Origin: a virus
Virus record (IMG/VR): IMGVR_UViG_3300042474_001076
Location: 24,142 to 88,141 of that record
Length of the DNA: 64,000 nt
Strand: one strand, 5' to 3'
A program made the position numbers and the translations under genes. The notes under the pieces were generated by a model. That model was not told where the DNA came from. It saw nothing but the letters and a program-made list of their open reading frames with translations, and did not search any database. Shown here piece after piece: positions 7,190 to 15,015 of this stretch; within the stretch, counting starts at the first letter, position 1; each line of letters starts with the position of its first letter.

Positions 7190-10100
7190 ATGGCAAACAG
7201 TAAAGTATTTGTATCGCCGGGAGTATACACTTCTGAAGTAGATTTAAGTTTCGTAGCACAAAGTGTTGGTGTTACAACCTTAGGTATTGCGGGAGAAACA
7301 TTAAAAGGACCCGCTTTTGAACCAATTTTTGTAAGAAATTACGATGAATTTCAAAACTATTTTGGGGGTACTTCACCCGAAAAATTTATTAACACACAAA
7401 TCCCTAAATATGAGGCGGCATACATTGCGAAATCATATTTACAACAATCTAATCAATTATTTGTAACAAGAATTTTAGGTCTTTCAGGTTATGATGCTGG
7501 ACCATCTTGGTCAATCTTAACTGAAGCAAATGTTAATTGTTCAACAATTGATGTTAATTGTTTTAGTTCAGTGACCGTAAATTGTGAACAACAATGTGTT
7601 ATTCCTTTGGAGTTACCATATTCTGTTGATTTTACGGGATGTACGGATTCAACTTCTAGTATTGAATATATGACACACTTCCCTCAGGAAATATTGGATT
7701 TATTGGATGTGAGTTATGAAACTCCACAAGGAGGAACATCAACTTTGGATAGTAATATAAAAGAATTAATTTTTAATGTAATAACAAATTCAAACCCATT
7801 AATTGCGGAAGACCAATATATTAGTTATTTTGGTAGTGTTGATGATAATGATTATAATGCGTTAACGGTTAATGGATCATACACCGCAACAACAAACGTT
7901 TATGGTGTACCGTCAATACCTTTTAGTGGAAATAATTTATGTGATGGAGCAAACACATCGTGGTATTATTCATTATTTGATAATGTTGGTGGCGGAAGTT
8001 ATACAGGATTCTCATTTTGGTCAATTGTTACTGGTGTAACTAATATTACTCCAATTACAACAACCACAACCGCACCAACAACAACATCAACAACAACCGA
8101 CCCTTGTGTTATTCCTGTTCCAACAACAACAACAACAACAACAAGTCCTATTCCTGTTGAGTGTTTTTCAGGATCAGTAATGGGCGTAATTTATTATTAT
8201 ACAGGAACATCATATACAGAATATGATGATATGGTTGTGGCAACATTTAGATCAAGAGGTATATCAACATATTCAAATGGTAATAACCCAATTTATGAAG
8301 TATCTAATTTGGCAGACGTAGTTTTAGATATGACAGGACAATATTCTGGTGTATTACAAAACCCATATCTACCATTTGGTGTTAATGTTACTAATAAAGA
8401 TGGTGTTAATTTTAACTTTGAAACGTCTTTTGCAACAAGTGACTCACAATATATAACAAAAGTTTTTGGTACGGATAATTTTGGTAAACCAAGAACAGTG
8501 GTTCCTTTATTTGTTGAAGAAAGGTTTCAGGCTTTATTAAACTATGGTTGGAGAAAAGGATTTATTAGAGGATTAAATCCAACATTAGTAGATTTAAATT
8601 CTGCACAAAGTAATGCTTCGGATTCTATTGGTTGGTATTTAGATAAATACCAAACACCAAGTTCTCCTTGGGTAGTATCTGAACTTAGGGGTACAAAAGT
8701 TTATAACCTATTTAAATTTTACACAATTTCAGATGGTGATTCAGCTAATTATGAAATAAAAATATCAATTGGTAATATTTCGTTTTCAAATCAAACATTT
8801 GATGTGTTTATTCGTGATTATTATGATACGGATTCAAATCCAGTTGTGATTGAGAAATTTACTAACTGTAGTATGGATCCAAGTCAAAATAATTTTATTG
8901 CAAAAAAGACAGGTTCATTAGATGGTGAATACCAACTTAATTCTAAATATGTTATGGTAGAAATGAATGAAGATGCTCCTGTTGATGCACTTCCTTGTGG
9001 TTTTGATGGGTTTAATTTTAGAACTTATGGTACCGCAACATCACCATTTCCTGTTTATAAAACAAAATACGATTTTCCTGGAGAAGTTATCTTTAATCCT
9101 CCATTTGGAACACCAATTCAAAGTGGTGGAGATAATGTTAGAAGAACCTATTTAGGTATTTCTAATAATAATAGTTGGGATGGTAATTATTTTGAATATA
9201 TTGGTAAACGAAATACAATCTCAACTTGTGATATTGAAAGTGTTGATTGGAATTATAAATCAAAAGGTTTCCACATGGATAAGGATGCTTCAGGAATAAC
9301 TATTTCAGATGCCTTTACAACATCAGGAACATCTAAATTTAATGTAGGGTCGGCAAATTTCTCATCTGAACCTAATAACCCAACAAGTCCTTATTATAGA
9401 ATTTATTCAAGAAAATTCACTTTATTAGTACAAGGAGGTTACGATGGTTGGGATATATATCGTGAACATAGAACTAACAGTGATAGATATGTTTTAGGAA
9501 GAACTGGTTATTTAAATGGAGCGTGTCCTGATAACAGATATCCAAATGCAGTTGGTTGGGGAGCATTCAAACAAATTGCTGTTGGTGATGGTACTCAAGA
9601 TTTTGCAAATACTGACTACTATGCTTATTTATTAGGAATTCAAACATTCTCTAATCCTGAAGCGGTTAACATTAATGTGTTTGTTTCACCGGGTATTGAT
9701 TATGTTAATAATAGTGACTTAGTTGAATCAACAATAGACATGATTGAAAATGAAAGAGCGGACTCACTTTATATTACAACAACTCCCGATTATAATATGT
9801 TTTTACCAACAACTACAGGTAATGATGGTATTATTTATCCTCAAGAAGCGGTAGATAATTTAGAAACAACAGGAATTGATTCTAACTATACCGCAACTTA
9901 TTATCCTTGGGTGTTAACTCGTGATAGTGTAAACAATACACAAATATATATACCGGCAACTGCTGAGGTAACTAGAAATTTAGCCTTAACAGATAATATT
10001 GCGTTCCCTTGGTTTGCAGCGGCAGGTTACACAAGAGGTATTGTAAACTCAATTAAAGCACGTAAAAAATTAACTCAAGAAGATAGAGACACTCTTTACC

Positions 10101-10501
10101 AAGGAAGAATTAATCCAATTGCAACCTTCTCTGATGTAGGAACCGTAATTTGGGGTAATAAAACTTTACAAGTAAGAGAGTCAGCTCTTGATAGAATTAA
10201 CGTGAGAAGATTGTTATTACAAGCTCGTAAATTAATCTCAGCAGTATCTGTAAGATTATTGTTTGATCAAAATGACGAACAAGTTAGACAAGACTTTTTA
10301 AACTCCGTAAATCCAATATTAGATGCTATTAGAAGAGATAGAGGTTTATATGATTTCCGAGTTACAGTTTCTTCTGACACAGCAGACTTAGATAGAAATC
10401 AAATGACAGGTAAAATTTATATTAAACCAACAAGATCCTTAGAATTTATAGATATTACATTCTATATAACACCAACTGGAGCATCATTTGAAGATATTTA
10501 A
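7190..10501 (+). CDS. gp18: Tail sheath protein (gp18-like), enlarged
   Basis: The N-terminus has the sheath signature SPGVYTSEVDLS (residues 9-20). The C-terminal 200 residues carry the conserved sheath core, including AYLLGIQTF, NVFVSPGIDY, ARKLISAVSVRLLFDQN and the final SLEFIDITFYITPTG. The protein polymerises around the tail tube and contracts at infection. At 1103 residues it is far longer than T4 gp18 (659). The extra length lies mainly between residues about 110 and 700 and includes a Thr-rich linker at 287-325 and several cysteines. Such insertions normally sit on the outer face of the sheath, so they are likely exposed on the virion. The start is fixed by homology, and no Shine-Dalgarno sequence is present (AAAAAAAGACA before ATG). 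A terminator follows directly. Confidence 0.93.
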   Translation: MANSKVFVSPGVYTSEVDLSFVAQSVGVTTLGIAGETLKGPAFEPIFVRNYDEFQNYFGGTSPEKFINTQIPKYEAAYIAKSYLQQSNQLFVTRILGLSGYDAGPSWSILTEANVNCSTIDVNCFSSVTVNCEQQCVIPLELPYSVDFTGCTDSTSSIEYMTHFPQEILDLLDVSYETPQGGTSTLDSNIKELIFNVITNSNPLIAEDQYISYFGSVDDNDYNALTVNGSYTATTNVYGVPSIPFSGNNLCDGANTSWYYSLFDNVGGGSYTGFSFWSIVTGVTNITPITTTTTAPTTTSTTTDPCVIPVPTTTTTTTSPIPVECFSGSVMGVIYYYTGTSYTEYDDMVVATFRSRGISTYSNGNNPIYEVSNLADVVLDMTGQYSGVLQNPYLPFGVNVTNKDGVNFNFETSFATSDSQYITKVFGTDNFGKPRTVVPLFVEERFQALLNYGWRKGFIRGLNPTLVDLNSAQSNASDSIGWYLDKYQTPSSPWVVSELRGTKVYNLFKFYTISDGDSANYEIKISIGNISFSNQTFDVFIRDYYDTDSNPVVIEKFTNCSMDPSQNNFIAKKTGSLDGEYQLNSKYVMVEMNEDAPVDALPCGFDGFNFRTYGTATSPFPVYKTKYDFPGEVIFNPPFGTPIQSGGDNVRRTYLGISNNNSWDGNYFEYIGKRNTISTCDIESVDWNYKSKGFHMDKDASGITISDAFTTSGTSKFNVGSANFSSEPNNPTSPYYRIYSRKFTLLVQGGYDGWDIYREHRTNSDRYVLGRTGYLNGACPDNRYPNAVGWGAFKQIAVGDGTQDFANTDYYAYLLGIQTFSNPEAVNINVFVSPGIDYVNNSDLVESTIDMIENERADSLYITTTPDYNMFLPTTTGNDGIIYPQEAVDNLETTGIDSNYTATYYPWVLTRDSVNNTQIYIPATAEVTRNLALTDNIAFPWFAAAGYTRGIVNSIKARKKLTQEDRDTLYQGRINPIATFSDVGTVIWGNKTLQVRESALDRINVRRLLLQARKLISAVSVRLLFDQNDEQVRQDFLNSVNPILDAIRRDRGLYDFRVTVSSDTADLDRNQMTGKIYIKPTRSLEFIDITFYITPTGASFEDI
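8055..8145 (+). repeat. ACA-type triplet repeats encoding Thr-rich linker in sheath
   Basis: Imperfect and perfect (CAA/ACA)n runs encode TTTTTAPTTTSTTT and PTTTTTTT, separated by a short Cys-containing stretch. The perfect run near 8122-8143 is a microsatellite whose length could vary in frame. Confidence 0.85.
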
Positions 10502-10523
10502 TTATTAAAATGTAAAAAAATAA

Positions 10524-10552
10524 AAAAAAGGAGGCTAGTTCTCCTTTTTTTT
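10524..10552 (+). terminator. Intrinsic terminator after the sheath gene
   Basis: A 10-bp stem of AAAAAAGGAG with CTCCTTTTTT has a 7-base loop GCTAGTT and continues into T residues. The A-tract on the other side makes it potentially bidirectional. Confidence 0.88.
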
Positions 10553-10554
10553 AT

Positions 10555-10562
10555 TACCTTTG
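10555..10562 (+). promoter_or_regulatory. Candidate Bacteroidetes -7 box TACCTTTG
   Basis: TACCTTTG fits the Bacteroidetes housekeeping sigma -7 consensus TAnnTTTG and sits 26 bases before the ATG at 10589, right after the terminator. No good TTTG box is seen at the usual -33 distance, so the support is partial. Confidence 0.35.
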
Positions 10563-10588
10563 TGTTTATAAATATAAAAATAAACACA

Positions 10589-11389
10589 ATGAAAATTAAA
10601 CCTATTGATTTAATTCCGGCAGTAAAATATTATTCATTTGATTGGGATGATAATTTAATGTATATGCCAACAAAAATTTATCTTTTGAATGATAAAGGTA
10701 ATAAAGTAGGTATGACCACAAAAGATTTTGCAGAATTTAGAGATATGGTCGGTAAAAAATTATTTAAATATAATGGACATACCATTGTTGGACCAGCAAA
10801 AGATGCTTATATCGAGTTCGGTGTTACTTATGACGATCAATTTTTAATTGATGTTATGGTCTCACCAACAGGACCAGTATGGGATGATTTTGTTGAAGCA
10901 ATTAATAATGGATCCATTTTTTCTATAATTACTGCAAGAGGTCACACACCATCAGCAATTAAACAAGGTATATATAAACTAATTAAATCAAACAAAAATG
11001 GTATTGATTCAAATAAGTTGGTTAAAAATTTATTAAAATATAAAGATTTGGCGGATGAGGATATCTTAACTAAAGATAAACTTATAAAATCATATTTAGA
11101 TTTGTGTCGTTTTCACGCAGTTTCTTTTGGTATGAGTTCTGAAACAAATCCAGAGCCAGGAAAAATTAAAGCTATGGAAGAATTTATTAAATATGTTAAA
11201 GAAATTTCTATTCAGTTACAGAAAAAGGCTTTAATAAAAAATAAAATAAATAATTATATTAAGCCATTTATTGGTTTTTCAGATGATGATGTAAAAAATG
11301 TATCTAGTATGAAAGATTATTTTAAAGATAAAGAAGATAATATACTACAAACTTACTTAACATCAAGAGGAATAAAAACAAAATATTAA
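10589..11389 (+). CDS. HAD-superfamily hydrolase-like protein
   Basis: Start ATG at 10589 is chosen over an upstream GTG because the upstream residues translate a promoter-like leader. Residues about 16-20 hold FDWDDN, a DxD nucleophile motif I of the HAD fold, here with Asn after the second-aspartate pair. IITARGHTP at about residues 121-129 fits motif II, with Thr following the strand. A Lys-rich helical C-terminal region follows (about residues 210-266). HAD enzymes are mostly phosphatases acting on nucleotides, sugars or polynucleotide 3' ends; the substrate here cannot be read from sequence. It sits between the sheath and tube genes with its own promoter, so it may be a moron-like insertion in the tail operon. 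Confidence 0.7.
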   Translation: MKIKPIDLIPAVKYYSFDWDDNLMYMPTKIYLLNDKGNKVGMTTKDFAEFRDMVGKKLFKYNGHTIVGPAKDAYIEFGVTYDDQFLIDVMVSPTGPVWDDFVEAINNGSIFSIITARGHTPSAIKQGIYKLIKSNKNGIDSNKLVKNLLKYKDLADEDILTKDKLIKSYLDLCRFHAVSFGMSSETNPEPGKIKAMEEFIKYVKEISIQLQKKALIKNKINNYIKPFIGFSDDDVKNVSSMKDYFKDKEDNILQTYLTSRGIKTKY

Positions 11390-11461
11390 TAATAAATGCT
11401 AGTACTAGTATATTTTATTTAAAAAAAAATAAAAGTAAATAGAAAAATTTTATTTATCGTA

Positions 11462-11469
11462 TATTTATA
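11462..11469 (+). promoter_or_regulatory. TATTTATA element upstream of the tail tube gene
   Basis: It lies 34 bases before the ATG at 11504 in an A/T-only leader. The region 11390-11461 before it also holds a loop-free palindrome (CTAGTACTAG near 11400) with no clear role. Confidence 0.5.
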
Positions 11470-11503
11470 ATGAAAATAAACATAAAATTAAAAATTAAAA
11501 ATT

Positions 11504-11992
11504 ATGGCTGATTTGTTAATGAAAATGCCAGTTCCGTACGAACCCAAAAGGCAGAACAGGTTTATTATAAGGTTTCCTTCAGATTTGGGTATCAACGAGT
11601 GGTTTGTGGAAAGTGCTTCAAGGCCATCAATAAAAATCGGTTCAACCGAAATACAATTCTTAAATACATCAACATTTGTTGCTGGTAGATTTAATTGGGA
11701 TCCAATCACAGTTAAATTCCGTGACCCAATTGGACCATCTGCAGCACAAGCTTTAATGGAATGGGTTCGTTTATGTGCTGAGTCCGTTACAGGTCGTATG
11801 GGTTATGCTGCAGGATACAAAAAAAATGTTGATCTTGAAATGTTAGATCCAACAGGAGTTGTTGTAGAAAAATGGATATTAGAAGGCACATTTTTAACTG
11901 ATGTTAATTTTGGAACATTATCATATTCTCAAGATGCTTTGGCGGACATTAGTGGAACACTTCGTATGGACCGTTGTATATTAGTTTATTAA
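11504..11992 (+). CDS. gp19: Tail tube protein (gp19-like)
   Basis: At 162 residues it is essentially the size of T4 gp19 (163). It has the expected pattern: N-terminal PYEPKRQNRFIIRFPSD, ESASRPSI, the FNWDPITVKFRDPIGPSA segment, VDLEMLDPTGVVVEKW, and a C-terminal LADISGTLRMDRCIL. The protein stacks as hexameric rings inside the sheath and forms the DNA channel. The gene has its own leader and is followed by a perfect terminator, so it is probably expressed as a single-gene unit in large amounts. Confidence 0.92.
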   Translation: MADLLMKMPVPYEPKRQNRFIIRFPSDLGINEWFVESASRPSIKIGSTEIQFLNTSTFVAGRFNWDPITVKFRDPIGPSAAQALMEWVRLCAESVTGRMGYAAGYKKNVDLEMLDPTGVVVEKWILEGTFLTDVNFGTLSYSQDALADISGTLRMDRCILVY

Positions 11993-12040
11993 TTTCTTTT
12001 AAATAAAACTAAAATATATCTATTCATAGATACGATATTT

Positions 12041-12078
12041 AATTCCCATATATTAATATGTATGGGAATTTTTTTTTA
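12041..12078 (+). terminator. Intrinsic terminator after the tail tube gene
   Basis: A perfect 10-bp stem of AATTCCCATA with TATGGGAATT has a 10-base loop and is followed by eight further T residues. Confidence 0.88.
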
Positions 12079-12179
12079 TTAAAATAACAAAATATATTAA
12101 TTATTAAGATTTTAACTAAAAAAAAGAAATATATTTACAAAAAATATAAGTAAAGTATCTTTATAATAAAAAAACAATT

Positions 12180-12944
12180 ATGGAAAACGATTCAAAACAG
12201 TATGGTCAAATGGATTTTAATTTACCTCACGATGTTGTGTCTTTACCTTCGGGTGGTAAATATTATAAATCTAAAAAGAAAAGTGTTAAAATTGGTTATT
12301 TAACTGCTGCCGACGAAAACACTCTTTTAAGTATGAACCCAAATAAAACAATTAAGGAATCAATTGTATTACCGTTATTAAGAAATAAATTATACGAAAC
12401 GGATATTAGACCTGAAGATCTTTTAGATGCGGACATTGAGGCATTATTAATATTTTTAAGAAATACATCTTTTGGTCCTGAATATGTTATAAGTGTTACT
12501 GATCCACAAACAAATAATGAATTTAATGCAACAATATTACTTGATGAATTAAATATTAAAAAAATTAATATTGAACCTGATGATGATGGGTATTTAAAAA
12601 CAACATTACCAAGAACAAAATCTAATGTTAAGTTAAAATTTTTAACTATGAGAGATTCTGTTGATATTGAAAAAACTTTAAGTGGATATCCATCAGGAAT
12701 AATACCACCTATTGCAACTCTTAGATTAAGTAATATGATTGTTGATATTGATGGTAATACTAATAAGGGAGATATTGTTAAGTTTATTGATAATATGCCA
12801 ATAATGGATTCAAAACATATTAAAAACTTTATGTTAGAAAACGAACCAAGATTAGATTTAATAAAAGAAGTTATCGCCCCGTCAGGAGAAAGAGTAATGG
12901 TGAACATTGCTTTTGGGGTGGAATTTTTTCGGCCTTTCTTCTGA
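12180..12944 (+). CDS. T4 gp26-type baseplate/tail assembly chaperone (PF12322-like), 0-frame part
   Basis: The 254-residue protein carries LPSGGKYY near the N-terminus, then VKIGYLTAADENTLL and PLLRNKLYETDIRPEDLLDADIEALLIFLR. This is the organisation of the T4-type family described as baseplate protein gp26. Such proteins are small assembly factors for the hub and tape measure. The 0-frame ends abruptly as VEFFRPFF then TGA at 12942. A continuation in the +1 frame begins at the same place and runs to 13086, just before the tape measure gene (see the separate entry). That layout is typical of tail chaperone pairs made by programmed frameshifting. The start codon follows an A-rich leader with a TATCTTTATA sequence about 14 bases upstream. 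Confidence 0.8.
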   Translation: MENDSKQYGQMDFNLPHDVVSLPSGGKYYKSKKKSVKIGYLTAADENTLLSMNPNKTIKESIVLPLLRNKLYETDIRPEDLLDADIEALLIFLRNTSFGPEYVISVTDPQTNNEFNATILLDELNIKKINIEPDDDGYLKTTLPRTKSNVKLKFLTMRDSVDIEKTLSGYPSGIIPPIATLRLSNMIVDIDGNTNKGDIVKFIDNMPIMDSKHIKNFMLENEPRLDLIKEVIAPSGERVMVNIAFGVEFFRPFF

Positions 12945-13086
12945 TTACTCAAAATTTATATTAGACGAATTTTATTTATTGGCAAAGATGTTAAGAACAT
13001 CTTATTCCGAGTATTTAAAAATGCCAACATATGTGAGAAGATATCTTATTGATAAAATTATTGAGGAGCACAAAAAAAATAAATAA
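12931..13086 (+). CDS. Frameshifted C-terminal extension of the tail chaperone
   Basis: In the +1 frame relative to the upstream gene, 51 codons are open from GGC at 12931 to TAA at 13084-13086. They encode GLSSDYSKFILDEFYLLAK, then LRTSYSEYLKMPTYVRRYL and a Lys-rich end. The upstream frame passes through GAA TTT TTT CGG at 12921-12932. Skipping one base (C12930) after TTT TTT joins the frames smoothly. There is no plausible independent start near the beginning; the first ATG is at 12988. This could be a programmed +1 (or -2) frameshift as in gpG-GT chaperones. Alternatively it is a sequencing or assembly indel in the T6 run, or a true mutation. Confidence 0.65.
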   Translation, partial: GLSSDYSKFILDEFYLLAKMLRTSYSEYLKMPTYVRRYLIDKIIEEHKKNK

Positions 13087-13090
13087 TCTA

Positions 13091-13098
13091 TATTTATT
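13091..13098 (+). promoter_or_regulatory. TATTTATT element upstream of the tape measure gene
   Basis: It lies 19 bases before the ATG at 13118 and starts only a few bases after the stop of the frameshifted extension. Confidence 0.4.
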
Positions 13099-13117
13099 AT
13101 AAAAATAGTTTTATTAT

Positions 13118-14989
13118 ATGGGACCGCCAAAAGGAAAAGTTGAGATAAAAGATCCAGATGTTGTTGTTGATACTAAATTATCAGATGATTTATTAAATAT
13201 AAAAACTATATTGGATGCGACTTTAGAAACTGTTCAAAGTCCTACAACTTTATTTTCCAATTTAGCTGTAATAACTAAAGAGGTTTTAGGAACTATAGGT
13301 CCTTTGGGATGGTTAGAAGCATTACAAAATTTAGATACAGAAGCAACTAAATTAGTTAGAACTTTTGGAATCAGTAAAGATAGAGCTGGAGAATTAACCC
13401 AAACCATTGCCGATGCAATACCCCAATTTGTTGGTATTGGTCTTGATGTTGGTGATGTTGCGGAAACTTTAAAAGGTTTGGGAGAAACCATGAAGGTTAA
13501 TATTATGTTAAACGCTGAGTCTTTAACTAGTTTTGCGGCAACCGCAGAAGTAACTAAAGTAAAACAAAGCGAATTAGCTGAAAAATTTAGGGATGTCGGT
13601 GTTAGTATTGCAAGTATTGAACCTAAAATGTTGGATGTTGTTAAAATTGCAAGACAAGCAGGAGTAACAGTTCAAGCTGTTTCTGCCGGTGTTGTTACTA
13701 ATTTAGATAAAATGAACCTTTATAATTTTGAGGGTGGGATTAAAGGATTAGCAAAAATGGCAGCACAAGCTTCAAGATTGGGGGTTGAGATGTCAGCAAT
13801 ATTTACTGTTGTAGATAAAGTATTTAATCCTGAAGGGGCAATTGAATTTGCTGCATCACTACAAAGATTAGGTGTAACATCAAGTCAATTACTTGATCCA
13901 TTAAGATTGATGGATTTAGCTCAAAATGACCCAACAGAACTTCAAAACCAAATTGTAAACATGACAAAAGAGTTTACAAGATTCAATAAGGAGAATAATC
14001 AAATAGAAATATTACCTGGAGCTAAAAGACGTATTGACGAAATTGGTAAGGCGATGGGATTACCTGCCGGCGAATTACAAAAAATGGCAGTAAATGCGGG
14101 GATGTTTGAAATGAAATTAAAACAAATTAAATTCCCAACCGATATTGCAACCAAAGGAGATAGAGAACTTATTGCAACAATGGCACAAATTGGTAAGGAT
14201 GGTATTGCCAGAGTAAGGATAGAAGAAACACGTATAGGTAAAGATGGTAAAGAAGAAGGAACGGGAGAATATATAGATAAATTAGTTAGTGAATTAAATA
14301 CTGATGATGTTACAAAATTGGCACAACAACAAAAAAGTAATGACGCATCAATGGAAGAAATTGCGAAAGATCAATTAACTTATTTGAAACGAATATCTGC
14401 AAATATAAACGAAGTTGTTGCGGCAGCTAAATATGGTCCCGCAAGTTCTAAAACAATGCAAGATTTATACTCAGGAGCGTTAGGAGGATTTGAAAGATTA
14501 CTAAATAATAATATACCAGAGGATGCAAGGGAATCCAAAAATTATAGAACATTTACTGATATAGCCGCACCATATGTGAAGGATCTAGTGAAAGAATTTT
14601 TAGATTCAGATACATTAAAAGAGTTGGGGGCAGAAATTAAAACAAAAATTAATGATGGTTTTTCATTTGTAAAAGATTTTGTGATTAGTTCAAGCTTTGG
14701 TATGGGAGGAAATGATACTCCTTTAATTCAATCATTAAATAACCCAAACTTGAATATTTCTTATGAACCAATGACAATAACAACTGATAATAAATTCGCC
14801 GTTGATTTTAATGTTATTGCTGATGATAAAATTAGTGGTCAGGCAATTCAAGATATTAATACTGCTATATCTAATTATTTTAATGGTCCTGATGGAACAA
14901 AAAATATGCAAGCTTTACTTAGTAGAATTGATAATATTAGAGCATCAAATGGTCAAAAACCAATTTTTAAATCCAAAAAAACCGACTAA
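13118..14989 (+). CDS. Tail tape measure protein
   Basis: A 623-residue, mostly helical protein. The centre (residues about 60-330) is rich in Ala, Val, Leu and Lys, with amphipathic and hydrophobic segments such as LIPKVL-like helices, GWLEALQNLDTEATKLV, FVGIGLDVGDVAETLKGLG and GIKGLAKMAAQASRLGVEM. This is typical of tape measure proteins. Its position directly after the chaperone and before the baseplate hub genes is the classical order. By the usual rule of about 0.15 nm per residue, it predicts a tail near 93 nm, similar to T4 (gp29, 590 residues). The C-terminal part (about 540-620) is more polar, with FDVNVIADDK-like strands, and may anchor in the hub. The start ATG gives MGPPKGKVEIKDPDVVV. 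Confidence 0.75.
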   Translation: MGPPKGKVEIKDPDVVVDTKLSDDLLNIKTILDATLETVQSPTTLFSNLAVITKEVLGTIGPLGWLEALQNLDTEATKLVRTFGISKDRAGELTQTIADAIPQFVGIGLDVGDVAETLKGLGETMKVNIMLNAESLTSFAATAEVTKVKQSELAEKFRDVGVSIASIEPKMLDVVKIARQAGVTVQAVSAGVVTNLDKMNLYNFEGGIKGLAKMAAQASRLGVEMSAIFTVVDKVFNPEGAIEFAASLQRLGVTSSQLLDPLRLMDLAQNDPTELQNQIVNMTKEFTRFNKENNQIEILPGAKRRIDEIGKAMGLPAGELQKMAVNAGMFEMKLKQIKFPTDIATKGDRELIATMAQIGKDGIARVRIEETRIGKDGKEEGTGEYIDKLVSELNTDDVTKLAQQQKSNDASMEEIAKDQLTYLKRISANINEVVAAAKYGPASSKTMQDLYSGALGGFERLLNNNIPEDARESKNYRTFTDIAAPYVKDLVKEFLDSDTLKELGAEIKTKINDGFSFVKDFVISSSFGMGGNDTPLIQSLNNPNLNISYEPMTITTDNKFAVDFNVIADDKISGQAIQDINTAISNYFNGPDGTKNMQALLSRIDNIRASNGQKPIFKSKKTD

Positions 14990-14992
14990 AGG

Positions 14993-15000
14993 TATTTATA
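14993..15000 (+). promoter_or_regulatory. TATTTATA element upstream of the large baseplate gene
   Basis: It overlaps a longer TATTTATAAATA and lies 15 bases before the ATG at 15016. Confidence 0.5.
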
Positions 15001-15015
15001 AATAAAGAAAAAAAA

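Noticed and set aside
11390-11461. Palindrome CTAGTACTAG as terminator or operator
   Set aside because: It has no loop and no T-tract adjacent, and there is no evidence of binding, so it is recorded only as a feature of the leader.
12296-12952. Minus-strand reading frame of 218 codons opposite the tail chaperone
   Set aside because: It is antisense to a protein with recognisable family motifs and has no leader or supporting motif.
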